The notes below the pieces were generated by a model, which had not been told where the DNA came from, made no database searches, and was given only the letters and a program-made list of their open reading frames with translations. Of a stretch of DNA of 64,000 bases, positions 8,923 to 19,689 are shown piece after piece; position 1 is the stretch's first letter; each line of letters starts with the position of its first letter. A program made the position numbers and the translations under genes. Location of the stretch: the NCBI GenBank assembly GCA_030549495.1, contig JAUIRK010000858.1, positions 322,501 through 386,500 of the forward strand, given 5' to 3'. This stretch comes from Nectonema munidae. Lineage: Eukaryota; Nematomorpha; Nectonematoida; Nectonematidae.

Positions 8923-11900
8923 GTTAGCCGACTTCTCCAGGATCTTGAGGGATGTGAGTAACACATTCCTCATTGATCCTCCCTTAACGACAGAGCCTGC
9001 TTCTCTGTCCCTTATCGACTCCGATACTTCCCTTTCCTCCTCAGCCGAAGACTCTTCCTCAGATGAGGAATCGAGTGCTCCCCCCATTTGCAGCACAACT
9101 TTCCAGTATAAGCTTTGGAAATTGGAGAAGATCCATAATTTCTTGCTCCACCATGGGATGGGGAAAGCATTTGCGGTACCTTGAGTGATCAGATAAGAAA
9201 AGTACTGACGTCCTAGTGTTCGCAAATCATTGGAGGTGTACATGGACACACACCTTCTGGAATGCGGACATTTGCGGAGGTAAGCCTGGAAAGTAGAGGA
9301 ATTAAGGAGTGACTGGAAAGGTGGGTGACTACAGAGGGAGTCAATGGATAGCATTGTTTGAGAGAACAGGAGTCTCTGGAGATTCTTTGTGGAACAATCT
9401 CGGAAAAAACTAGTTCTGTAACCACCAGACTCTATAAGACCTTGACATACCCCTAGGAGGTAATGATGGATGGAAACTCCATTGACAATGCTCTGTGGGA
9501 ACTCATGCAGTTCTTCAGAGTCTAGCCCTCCATGGAAAGTATTGGTCGTGTGGATTAGTGAGCTAGTCCTTCCTATGTGGAAAGATTTCTCCTCGTAATT
9601 GACAGATCTCCAAGAGCCTCTCTCTACCTTGGTTTTTTTGCCCTTTATGATTGGGGAAAGTTCTCTTCCCACCATCATGAAAAAAACGGGTGACCTATCA
9701 GGCAACTCCAGGATTTTGCTAGAGTCTAATGTCGGGTCTTGAATAGTCCTGATGCAAGAAGGGCATCCTACATGGTAATGTGTGCACGAGGGTGATCCTT
9801 CCTTGGACAGTAAGCTCTCTACATGTATGTATTGGGAGAACAATAAGAGACTTTGATAAAGAAAGTCATAGTTGCAATTGGGGTCCACCTTGAAGTTATC
9901 AGATGTGACATAAACATGTTCGTAGTAGAAAGGATTGTTTCCGAGGTATCCTCCTGCACTCTGTCTCTCACTCCGGAACCTGTGGAGAGAGGTTCCTGAC
10001 CTTTTATAGCTCTGAGTTGACTCTTCCCATTCAGTTCCTGTCAGACTTCTCAAGTTCGAAAATATGGATTTTGAGAGATTAGAGTTGTCTTCTACGAACC
10101 AACCTATGACATTTCTGAGTCGGAGTGCTTTGTGTAAAAAGGATACATCTGAAGATTTCTCCCAAGGATGGAATAATTCTGACCCCTCTTTAGTTGTGGA
10201 ACCCAGGTAAGCCTGGAATCTCCCCCTATCACAGGGAGGGATCGGCAAGCTTCTTGCATTAGTTACCTTTATGTAGGAGAGGTGTTCTAAACTGTCCTCA
10301 CATGTTAGACACAAGTTCATTGTGATTGTGGGGTATTTCAACAACTCCAGAGGATGTGGTACCGTTGCTCCTAGACATGTTCTGCCCCATGACTTGAGTC
10401 TTAGTTGGTCGGCTTTAAAGGAGGAGCAGATCCACATGGGGGGCTGTGGATGGTTCAATGAGTCAATGAACAGGTGATTGATCATAGATTTTTCTGCCTC
10501 GCGGAGCTCATCATCCAATTCACTCTCCAATTTTCGTTTGAAAATGTTGCGGATGGTCCTAGAATTGCGAAAGAGAGACGATAGATTCTCTGCCATCCCT
10601 TCGAAAGTAGACGAGTAGAACTCACTTAGGAATCGAGGGAAAAGCGGAGTTATATCATGCAGAAAGGTCATTAAACTGGATTTCCCGAGTGAGAGAGCTT
10701 GAATCGACTTTGAGATTAGTTGATTTTTATAGAGATGACAATTTGACATGAGAGCCTGGGTAATCTTCCCTCGTATGATTGAAGAGGGGTCAGTCCATTT
10801 GTGCAGATTTAAGGAGTTGGGTTTTTCAATGAGTCTAGAAAAATTCTCTAAAGATATTTTGTCGAGTCTCGGATTCCCGGCCATTTCTGCGACATGTTTG
10901 ACTTCAGGATGGAGTGTGGTGTTGTGCAACCTTTTCCAAAATGAGAGGGATTCGCTCACTGGGTCTGGGAAGCTTCGGATGGCAAACCGCGCTAGGTTTG
11001 TTCCGGCGCAGCCTCCTAAAGATGGATCTAAAAACCACAGAACGAGAAGTTGTTTTTTCCTGAGACCTAGGTCGTCTGGGTGAGGGATAAGGAGTCGGCT
11101 CTGAACAAGAGGATGGTGCTTACTGATCAATATAAGAGACAATCTCATGTACCAGCCATACAACACAATGGTTTGTGCAGAGTGGAGGGAAAAATGGTTA
11201 ACTCCTAGAGCAGTGGCACCTACGTTTCCGCAGCAACTGTGGAGAGTTGGAATTTGGTCATTAGTTCCGGAAAACACTCTCGCCCATCTTTTAAATTCGT
11301 TGTTTATAATACGTCCTGAGAAGATTGGGATCTTTCCATATATCAAATAGCCTGGGCTCTGGATGGTTTCGTCGTAGTTGATCAGAAGCCCCATTTTCCT
11401 GGTTGCCTCTACAACTCCTTTCATCAGAGCTTCATTGTTTTTATGTATGCCTTTGTACGATTCTGTCAGCAGTTCGTCTTTAGTGAAGGGAGGTAAAGCA
11501 TAGTTGGTTAAGACGATTTGATTGTCTCCTTGTGTTAGTAATGTGACTTTTGTGTTGCGGAAGCGGGATTCATGCACCAGCATGAGGAGACTGATCAAAC
11601 TCCAACCTTTCTGTCTGAGTCCTTCTAGACCTCCTAGTTGACCTTCCCAACACACCGTATTTTCCGGATCTCGATTCTTCAGAGAGTCTTCACACTTTTC
11701 CATGAGGTCTGGTCGGTCTGAGTAATAAACAAGGGATTGTTGAAAGAAACTATGAGTGCGAGAAAAAACTTTTCCGAACCCAAAGAACCTATCTAGTTGG
11801 TAGAAGATAGGGGATGTAGATTCTTCCCTCTGGTGATTATTCCACTTGGAATAATCAAGGTGATTTGCAATGGTGACAGAAGAGTGATTGACACGCCCAT

Positions 11901-13773
11901 GTGTTGAAGTAGCATTAATCAGTTTTTTGATCAATGTTCCGAAGTCGTCCGTCATTGTGATTCCTTTATATAAAGGCAATATGTGATCTTTGATGAGCAA
12001 CTCAGTGATAACAAAGTACTCACGAAGTTTCCAGCTCATTAATGCAAAGAATCGACCCTCCACTTTAAGCTCTCTCTCCTTCCCTTTGAGACCTATGACA
12101 AGGTCTTCTTTGTCCAACCCGTCTCGGTCTATGTTGTTTAAGAAATCCTCCACCTGTAGATGGTCCTTTTTAAGGAGAGTTTCCAGGACCTTTCTACTTG
12201 GAATAGGTCTCTTGGGGAACCGAGAGACATGGTGAATGACTTCCTTCCTTCCCATTGAGTAAGATTTGTCATCATATACCGACGACGGAGGTAGAGTGAT
12301 CGGAATTTGGAAGCATTTTTGGACAGGAAGTTTGTCCCAGTTGTCACCAAAGGATTCTATTACATGATTTGGGGGCCAGGTTTTAGTTTCAATGAAATTG
12401 TATAAGAGATGATCATGGGCCAATTGAGTGATATCAACATACCATTTCTTGTCTTGCCGGAATTTATGTCGAAGGATATCATGTACCAGGATGCTGGAGA
12501 GCTTTGTCATGTAGATCGTGTCTACTTCTTTAATGCAATTCACATTTTCTTGGAGTTTTTTGAGTCCTTGTAGGTACTCTACGAAGGGGTGTCCCCAGAG
12601 TCGAAATAGACTCATCATGGTCACTAGCAAATCTGGGTCTTCCTGAAGTAAGATATGGTCGAAGAATGCTTGGATTTCAGGATTGTGATCAGGGTTCAAT
12701 CTCTCCATTTTCTCTACCATTGCCTGTTGGAAGTTCGTCATCGGTGGAAGCAGAGGCACTGTGGTCTCTGCTTTTTTAGAAATCTGGAGATTGCAAAGAG
12801 GCTCAATCATCTTGATGATTGGATAAGCTTCGTTTCCATGCTTTTCTATTATGAGGTCTCCCTTAGTCCACATCTCGGAAATTACGGGGGTGTAATCATC
12901 CCCCTTGAAAGAGTCAATCCTATGAGACATTCCGACAAGAGTGGTGAAACGCCCTGCTCCGATATCTTTTAACATGAGAATGAAGTTCCGATCCATCAAC
13001 AACCCATGTGAGGCCAAATAACAATATCCGGGGCCAATATAAGTTCGTGTGTCTAGGCCGGTGTTCCCCTCTCCTATCCACATTTCCTTGTCCTTGTCGT
13101 CACATACTAGGGTAAAGGGATTGGTGTTCTCAGATGAAAGATTCTCTCTCTCCCCTTGATTGGCAGAATTAACCCAGAGAATTATATTGTGCAAAAGGTA
13201 GAACTTCTCCCACCAAGAGTTGATCAAGGAACTTCTTTCAGGGTTTTGAGAATCAAACAGGGTTATCCTTGAAACATTGTTTCTAGTGAACATTCCCACA
13301 TCTAGTCCTAGTGATCTCCAGTAATCAGATATCACAGATTTGAAAAATTCCATATCATGACATAGATGATCAGTGATGGTAGACAGATTTGAATTATGTC
13401 TCCAGATCGGCAGTAAATAAAGGGTAGATAAGTTTTTATGCAGTCGTTGAGAAGAGTACATAGACTGGGGGAAATTTGACCTTACTTGAAGCTTGAGATA
13501 ATCCAGACTCTTCTTTCCGGTATACGTCAACCTCTGAACTTTGTCCCATTTTATGTCCAGCAGGTAACTTCGCATCTCATCAGACACTTCATCGAATAGT
13601 GGTGAGTTCAACGAATAATCATTTTTTGAATACAAATCATTTCTGAATTTTTCCTGAATCGGGTTGTTTGTTCCCTCAGATAGAAACTCACAATCAAAGT
13701 CAGGGCCTTCTCTGCCTGTAGGATCTTCCATCTGATACTCGTTGTCTTGCTCTACACATTCTAAAAAATCCAT
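8872..13773 (-). CDS. L: endogenous rhabdovirus-like L polymerase, open but lacking the methyltransferase end
   Basis: A single uninterrupted frame of 1633 codons. Seen: polymerase motif A DYSKWNNHQR (Asp near residue 640), the QLGGLEGLRQKGW block, the catalytic GDNQ (near 749-752), the VPHPLE segment (near 1135), a GSTT capping-motif match (near 1191) and the HR pair of the mRNA-capping domain in SGTSLHRF (near 1264-1265). Order and spacing follow Rhabdoviridae L proteins, which copy and cap viral mRNAs. Family members are usually about 2000-2100 residues; this frame stops after the connector region, so the methyltransferase and C-terminal domains are missing. The last 70 or so residues are Ser/Glu-rich and may be junction sequence. 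The start codon lies only a few bases from hAT transposon sequence. The frame is richer in G+C than its surroundings. Integration rather than infection is inferred from the fusion to transposon DNA. Confidence 0.88.
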   Translation of the reverse strand: MDFLECVEQDNEYQMEDPTGREGPDFDCEFLSEGTNNPIQEKFRNDLYSKNDYSLNSPLFDEVSDEMRSYLLDIKWDKVQRLTYTGKKSLDYLKLQVRSNFPQSMYSSQRLHKNLSTLYLLPIWRHNSNLSTITDHLCHDMEFFKSVISDYWRSLGLDVGMFTRNNVSRITLFDSQNPERSSLINSWWEKFYLLHNIILWVNSANQGERENLSSENTNPFTLVCDDKDKEMWIGEGNTGLDTRTYIGPGYCYLASHGLLMDRNFILMLKDIGAGRFTTLVGMSHRIDSFKGDDYTPVISEMWTKGDLIIEKHGNEAYPIIKMIEPLCNLQISKKAETTVPLLPPMTNFQQAMVEKMERLNPDHNPEIQAFFDHILLQEDPDLLVTMMSLFRLWGHPFVEYLQGLKKLQENVNCIKEVDTIYMTKLSSILVHDILRHKFRQDKKWYVDITQLAHDHLLYNFIETKTWPPNHVIESFGDNWDKLPVQKCFQIPITLPPSSVYDDKSYSMGRKEVIHHVSRFPKRPIPSRKVLETLLKKDHLQVEDFLNNIDRDGLDKEDLVIGLKGKERELKVEGRFFALMSWKLREYFVITELLIKDHILPLYKGITMTDDFGTLIKKLINATSTHGRVNHSSVTIANHLDYSKWNNHQREESTSPIFYQLDRFFGFGKVFSRTHSFFQQSLVYYSDRPDLMEKCEDSLKNRDPENTVCWEGQLGGLEGLRQKGWSLISLLMLVHESRFRNTKVTLLTQGDNQIVLTNYALPPFTKDELLTESYKGIHKNNEALMKGVVEATRKMGLLINYDETIQSPGYLIYGKIPIFSGRIINNEFKRWARVFSGTNDQIPTLHSCCGNVGATALGVNHFSLHSAQTIVLYGWYMRLSLILISKHHPLVQSRLLIPHPDDLGLRKKQLLVLWFLDPSLGGCAGTNLARFAIRSFPDPVSESLSFWKRLHNTTLHPEVKHVAEMAGNPRLDKISLENFSRLIEKPNSLNLHKWTDPSSIIRGKITQALMSNCHLYKNQLISKSIQALSLGKSSLMTFLHDITPLFPRFLSEFYSSTFEGMAENLSSLFRNSRTIRNIFKRKLESELDDELREAEKSMINHLFIDSLNHPQPPMWICSSFKADQLRLKSWGRTCLGATVPHPLELLKYPTITMNLCLTCEDSLEHLSYIKVTNARSLPIPPCDRGRFQAYLGSTTKEGSELFHPWEKSSDVSFLHKALRLRNVIGWFVEDNSNLSKSIFSNLRSLTGTEWEESTQSYKRSGTSLHRFRSERQSAGGYLGNNPFYYEHVYVTSDNFKVDPNCNYDFLYQSLLLFSQYIHVESLLSKEGSPSCTHYHVGCPSCIRTIQDPTLDSSKILELPDRSPVFFMMVGRELSPIIKGKKTKVERGSWRSVNYEEKSFHIGRTSSLIHTTNTFHGGLDSEELHEFPQSIVNGVSIHHYLLGVCQGLIESGGYRTSFFRDCSTKNLQRLLFSQTMLSIDSLCSHPPFQSLLNSSTFQAYLRKCPHSRRCVSMYTSNDLRTLGRQYFSYLITQGTANAFPIPWWSKKLWIFSNFQSLYWKVVLQMGGALDSSSEEESSAEEEREVSESIRDREAGSVVKGGSMRNVLLTSLKILEKSANLRRLLLSLLDRPDSVP

Positions 13774-13783
13774 CTAAGAAAAA

Positions 13784-15840
13784 AAGTTCCATAGGTATCG
13801 AGAATTGGACACTGAATGAATCGTTTTTTCGCAAAATATTATAACCATATTGCGTCATTTGCCATTTTTGGCAATTATTCACATTTAAAAAGAATAAATA
13901 ATTTAGTCTTTGAATTGAGTACTATTTTTTTTATTGCTTTTCATGCCTAATTTGGAAATGTGCATTTTTCTTAATGGCTAAAAAAATGAAATATGACTAC
14001 TCACAATTGAAATTTTGTTTTACTCCATTAACGTCTGGCGGAGGAACATAAATGTCTTTTGTGTTATGAAGTGTTAGCATCCACTTTTTTAAAGCCCATC
14101 AAGTGAAGCCTGCGCTCGTAGTTAAGCACTTGAGTTCGGTAAACAAATTGATTGGTTGAGCTATTGCACAAATTCATGTTTGATAAATAACAGGAAACTT
14201 TTTGCAAAATATTAAGTATGGTTTGAAAAGTTTCATAAATATCTGTTGTCAAAAAGTCCCACAACATAGCAGAACAGTTGATATTATCTTGCTGCAAAAA
14301 TATATTGAATGTGCTAAGAAGTTCTGAAGTTGTAAATTTGAAGTGTACGTTTTCCTGTCAAACGAAACCGTTAGAGGGCTAATAGGAGAGATGTCTGATG
14401 AAATGTCAGGCGTGGTTTTATTGATTCGGAATTCGATTTTCAACTTTTTTGTTCAGATTGATGAAACGATGGATGCTGCAAACTTGTCTCAGCCTTGCGT
14501 TTACGTACAATAAGTATATGACAAAAACCTAATAGACAATTTTTTATTTTGCAAAACGCAGCAATAGAACAACTGTAAAAGAAACATTTGACAAAGTGAT
14601 AAAAATTTTTTACAGCACATGGTATTAAGTCGGAATATGACTAAGTAAAAATCTCCAGATGTAATTGGTACCCAATGCGTCGAGTCATAAAACCATATCC
14701 GATGAGTTGAAAAATGTTTTCAATGAAGTCATTAAAACAGTGTGTTTCATTCAAGCAAATGCTTCAAATCTTGTTTGTTTTCAATTTGAAAAACTCTTGC
14801 TGCACTCAAATCTGAGCTGGCTTTACAAAGGAAAATTTTCCAAGCGATACTATTTAAAGAAATCTGGCAATTTCTGGAAGGCAAACTAGAAATGCATGTA
14901 GAATTGTCCTTTTCGTATATTTCTACCATTTTTAGTGAACATAATTGAATTCCTTCTTGCTCCATTGTAATAAAAAAATGACAGCTTTTGAAATGAGCTG
15001 GGATAATAGCATTCTTTGACAAGAAAAATTTTGCTGAATTTCGAACATATTTGTTGATGAAAATAAGATTTTTATTTATAAAAATATCCTGGAGGCCATA
15101 AAACACGGTTTAGCATTCCAAGAAATTTCTCTTTATTTTCCTAATCAACCAAAAAATAATATTTTCAATTTATCAAAAACCCGTTAATGATTTCGATTAG
15201 TAATCTGGCCTCAGAAGACTTCTTTTAAGAACAGTTTATTGATTAGGTTAATGATTGAGGAGTTGCAAAACATGTTTTTCTGAAATATCTCCTAGCGATT
15301 TTTCGATTGAAATGGAAGAGTCCTATGCTTGCAAAGATTGCTCTGAAAGCTGATTCGATTTGCCACTACATATAAGTGTGAGCAAGCATTTTTCTTCGTA
15401 CTTGTCATTGAAACGAAATCCCGAAACACAATTTAAGTACGTAATGATATAAAAGTTGCATTGGCCAAAACAGCCAAATTTAGACAAAGCAGATGTCATC
15501 CATCCCATTGAGATTAGAATTGTTCAGATAATTTTTGAATAAACCATGGTGTCGATTTTTTAGTACAGTAGCTTATATGTTGATTTATTTTTTTTAAATG
15601 AAACCCCGAGTTATTAAAAAATTATAGTTAGACCACTACGCCGAAAATTTTTAAAAAGTTTGTGAACAACTCTTCAAGCTCAACAAGGGAACAAAATCAT
15701 TCATTTATGATGGATCACTACTCATTAGATGTAATTAAGTTTTTGTCCTTCCTTATTGCCATTTACCAGTTATTGAAAGATGTTCAAAGTCTACCTGTAT
15801 AGTCTATAAGATATGCTATACTCTAATTACTATTCGGTGT
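13784..15840 (+). mobile_element. decayed ZBED5/GTF2IRD2-like hAT transposon, copy A, missing its left terminus
   Basis: The plus strand carries broken transposase pieces: QIDETMDAANLSQPCVYVQ near 14455, and SHKTISDELKNVFNEVIKTV (14683 on) followed by LHSNLSWLYKGKFSKRYY, the pattern of ZBED5-type domesticated or hAT transposases (a KTLP...IKTVN...RWLSRGK-like segment). Stops and frameshifts interrupt it throughout. It is nearly the same, in opposite orientation, as copy B at 39150-41237. Compared with copy B, the first ~37 bp including the CAGTGGTTTTCAAAC terminus are absent and the viral L start takes their place. Confidence 0.8.
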
Positions 15841-16352
15841 CCGGTTTTACAACCACCAATTAGCCGGATATTACACGACTTTTTTTTAAAAAGAATAACA
15901 GAAATATATAATTTGTATATATACCTCTCTGTTTCTATATTGCGGTTCAAATATTTTATTACTATTCTTTGATATACTACATACCCGCATCAAATTATTT
16001 TAGTTAAAAATTTATTGTAATTTGATTTGAGACCGCAGCGTGCAAAATTTAGTTGATAGGGAACTAGGCGAGATACCAAGCTCTCTAAAATGTGGTAATA
16101 TATTCAGTTTTAAGTGGCGAAAAACTTTTTATTAGTTGAGTAAGTATTATTGATATTTGTTTAAAAAAATTTTATTTGTATAAAAATATTATTACTTATA
16201 ATGTTTTCAAAATTTAATTTTCTCTTATATATATTATAAAAGGTTGTTTTATAATTTATTGAAAAAATATTATAATCTTTGAATTTAAAATTTTTAGAAT
16301 ATTAAAAATGTAATTTCTTGTTTGCATTTTTTTCATATTAATATTTCAAAAA
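15841..16352. other. AT-rich intergenic stretch
   Basis: Nothing recognisable. The boundary with hAT copy A is blurred, because no right terminal repeat was identified. Confidence 0.4.
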
Positions 16353-16510
16353 GATGGCGTAGTGGCAGGAGCGTAGAGTATTGATCCAAATGGTCTGGGT
16401 TCGATTCCCGATCGTGACTATCATTACCATCTATCTCTCCAGCTATGGAAGATTATTCTTCCCTATGGATGCGATACCGACAACTAAAAAGGCTGTATAT
16501 AAGTTTAAAA
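16353..16510 (+). repeat. tRNA-derived SINE, family B, copy 1
   Basis: It begins GATGGCGTAGTGGCAGGAGC (A-box-like) and carries TGGGTTCGATTCCCGATCG (B-box). A body with CTAGCTATGG-like, GAAGAT/ATTCTTCCCT and GCGATACCGACAACT segments follows. The body recurs in a truncated copy at 23301-23400. It differs from family A in both head and body. Confidence 0.75.
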
Positions 16511-17165
16511 CTAACTTTTTGACATAATTATCTAAATCCGTGAAACAGGATGAAAATGCATAACTTTTACTTTATATACTCCTGGATTTGGCGGGTACCG
16601 TCCCTGATATCTGAATCCGGTTTTAGCACCCAAATTTAATGTTTACTATAAACAATTTATGGTAAGATAAGAAAGCAAGTCTTATGCAAAGAGCAAACCA
16701 ACATTTAATAGACAATGTTTGCGTTTTCATAGATCACAGCTTACATCTTCTTCCCTCAAAGCCCCTAAGATTACTGACTGGAGTTAATGAAAATTATTTG
16801 AATTTATTCTAATGAAAACGTCCTTAACCAGTTCATACTATTCCTGCTTCGATCAGCTACAACTTACTTTGCGACCTAAGAGTTCTACAGGTCTTGAAAT
16901 AGTGTCCTTTTCTGCGAGTTGGCAAAGAGTAAGCACGTCGGCAAATCTGGATACCTGCCTCTTTAGCCTGCTGCATAATTCTAATTCGCTACTTATAGCT
17001 GAAAATAAGGTTGAAAAAAGCGCTTATAACTTTTTTTCGACAAAATCTAAACTCACCAAACTTTACATGACTGTTAATATAAAACCAAGAAAATCTTGTT
17101 GAAAATTTCATAAAATTTGAACTAATTTTGAAAAAGTTATTAAACATCTAAATTTTCGAAAAAAG
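16511..17165. other. intergenic stretch without a recognised gene
   Basis: A 96-codon open frame at 16812-17102 has no recognisable features and I do not support it as a gene. No other feature is evident. Confidence 0.35.
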
Positions 17166-17167
17166 TA

Positions 17168-19688
17168 ATATATGTACGTACATTAAGGTGTGTCTCAAAT
17201 ATAGGAAAAAAAATTAAAATCATAAAAAAATTTGCTCATGCTCCAAAATTTTCTTATTATCTTTATATTTTCTTAATTTTCTATTTCAATGGAGTTTTTT
17301 TCTTTGGATTTTGATACTTGATCCGGTAATCTTGAACCACTTGAAGCAGGTCTTGAAGTTCATTCTCCTTTTTTGTAAGTTTCTGATTATAAGACTGAAC
17401 TAGTGCAACAGCGCGCTCAGCAAAATCATTGACCATAGCTTGCTCGTTAACCATCTCCGGCCCAACTTTGTAATCATTGCAGTTTGGTCACGATCAATAA
17501 TCAAAAATTCTTTACCAATTTGAAGTCGGTCAAAAATGCAGCGTTCTTTGTGTCACAAATTGCTCTAAACCATCATTGAAGGCTTCACGTGGTAATTGAG
17601 GGCGAACATGCCGAGGACCTGGTTTATGTTCAAGACGACGAAACATAGCTTGTTTACTTTTCGCGGAAACTTCTGGATCAAAGAAAGCCAGGGAAAACAA
17701 GTTCATCACTAAGATGCTATAGATGTCCATTTAGTTTCTTAATAGCTGGACTCACAAGTACCTTCTTTTTATATGCTAGAAGATCTTTCATAAACTCCTT
17801 ATCATTTCTAGGAGCAGCAGAGGTATTAGAAGTGACGATCCAGCGCGTGATGTACAAAACGATGCCAAAAACAGCAATGTCTCTGACCGCTTGCTGATCT
17901 TTTTCTTTAAAAGAAATTTGATCTCTAAAGAGCCAGATTTTAATAGCGTACATCAAATTAGCCATACAACATGCACGGTGCATTGCGCCTGGTCGTCACA
18001 AAAGTACACGTCCTTTATGTGCAACCTCATCTCCTAGAAATATCAAAGCAAGTTCGACGAGTTCCTTATAGTCATCTCGGAATTGAATGCTGGTAAAATG
18101 AATGATGTAAAAAGCGATGAGATTTTTTTCTCATTGGAGCAATAGTAGCCTCAACTTCAGGGTCAGATAAAACAGGTTGAAAATTTTGGATTGATGCCCA
18201 CTTTTTTCTAAAGCTTTTGAAGAGAATGCTGTCAGGGCCAGACGACAAACCAAGAAAATAGTTGCAGACTCCTCGATGACCTCGTAAATGTGGTGGCGAC
18301 AAGTAAAGTAGAGAAGCTGTCGATCTAAATTTATTTCTACCAGTTTGCTCGAACCATTTCTGATGCCGGTGTTAGAAGCTGTAGTATCAAAACAAAGCCC
18401 TTGAATCTTTGTCTTTAAGCCCCAGTCTTTCAAGCAAGTATCAACAGCATCTGCTTAAGCTAAACTTGTTCCTTCAGATTTCTGAGGTGCTCCAAGAAGC
18501 TGAACCACTTTATTTCCTGTAACAAGTATCGGAAGACGCTCTATCATTTTTTGGTCATCCAAACTATTTATTAATTTACTATCCCAATGTACAATAAGTA
18601 ACGAGTTTAAAGGCTGCCTTTAAAATCTTTGCTGTTCTGGATCTTTGTAGAGCCCGTTGCCTGTGAATAGAGCTTGGGTTGATGTTGTAGTTTTCTAGAT
18701 TTCCACCTAAACTCCGAACCATTTCAGCTATAATGTAGGTTGCGTTTCGAGACGTTATATTTGTACGATCTAAAGCAGAAGTAAGACCAGAAGGCAGCAG
18801 ATTCTTGGGTCGTTTTGCTGGTAAAACGATATCAAAGTTTAATTGACTTGATTGAAAAACTTTCTTGCTCAACTTGGTAGCTCCATCAACATTACCCGAA
18901 TACGACTCATCTGGGGTTTCAGTAATACTAATTGCGGAATTAGAAGAAGGTAAGAACTTTAATGAATAATTAGACGCTGCAGATTCTGACATTGCCGTTT
19001 TGTAATTAAATGCTTTTTCTCCCCTTTTGTTCTCAGCAAACTCTCGAGCTTGCTTTCTATTTTTCAGCTCTACTTCGACTCGATCCAATGATCCAATAAT
19101 TCTTCTGCGTCGAGGTTCTCGTTGTGCTTGAAGAAACATTTGGTCTTCTTTTCTGATGTTAAACAAGGCATTATGGTGCGCAACGTCAAACATATTGTTA
19201 AGCTCTGACATAAAATCTTTGTTTTTCGATTTTTTAATATCAAACCACATACTGTAATGATTTTCGATTTTTGACTGACAGTGTTGTGAGGCACGCGTTG
19301 GAATTCCCACGTTATCCCGGAAGCTTTTAACGGCAATGAAGGTAGCTTTGGATGAATCGCGGAAAGTTTTTTCTCAGTAGTATGGTGGTAGAGAAATTTT
19401 GACAATACTTGCTTGTTTGAAGGCAACTTTGCACCCAAAATTTCAGTTTCTGGAATGCCAATTATGTAAAGAGAATTGTAGTGTCTTGTAAAAAATTAAT
19501 TATATCTGCAACAAAAAAAATAAGTTTACTAAAAGAAACAATGCCTATTACACTAAAAAAGAGACACCCTGGGTGAGTTCTTACCTTGCTTTAAATTTGG
19601 AGAAAATTGCCATGTAAACTTTTTTTGGTGAGAAAAAAGAAAACAAAAATTAATTTTTGAGCACCCTAATGTACATATGTACATATAT
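17168..19688 (-). mobile_element. broken DDE-type DNA transposon with terminal inverted repeats
   Basis: Inverted ends: TATGTACGTACATTAAGGTG (17171 on) and the inverse of GTACATTAGGGTGCTCAAAA ending near 19675. The interior encodes a transposase on the minus strand in several frames, with stops and shifts between: an N-terminal part at 18579-19310 (MWFDIKKSK, REPRRRRIIGSLDRVE), the middle at 18131-18433 with CFDTTASNTG and TCRHHIYEV, then 17717-17983 and 17530-17730 (SLAFFDPEVS), ending near 17290 with a Lys-rich coiled tail. D-T-T-x-S-N-T-G followed by C-R-H-H resembles the D and CxxH region of hAT-like transposases. I cannot place the superfamily; Kolobok-like is possible. It is not functional as written. 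Confidence 0.7.
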
Positions 19689-19689
19689 A

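Noticed and set aside
9213..12972. Several plus- and minus-strand open frames of 66-111 codons inside the L region
   Set aside because: They overlap the L frame out of frame, have no family features and follow from its higher G+C content.
14064..14443. Minus-strand frames starting MQQDNINC and MKIEFRIN
   Set aside because: They are antisense to the hAT transposase, which reads on the plus strand in copy A; the same antisense frame appears in copy B.
16812..17102. 96-codon open frame
   Set aside because: No recognisable motif, no regulatory context; consistent with chance in this composition.
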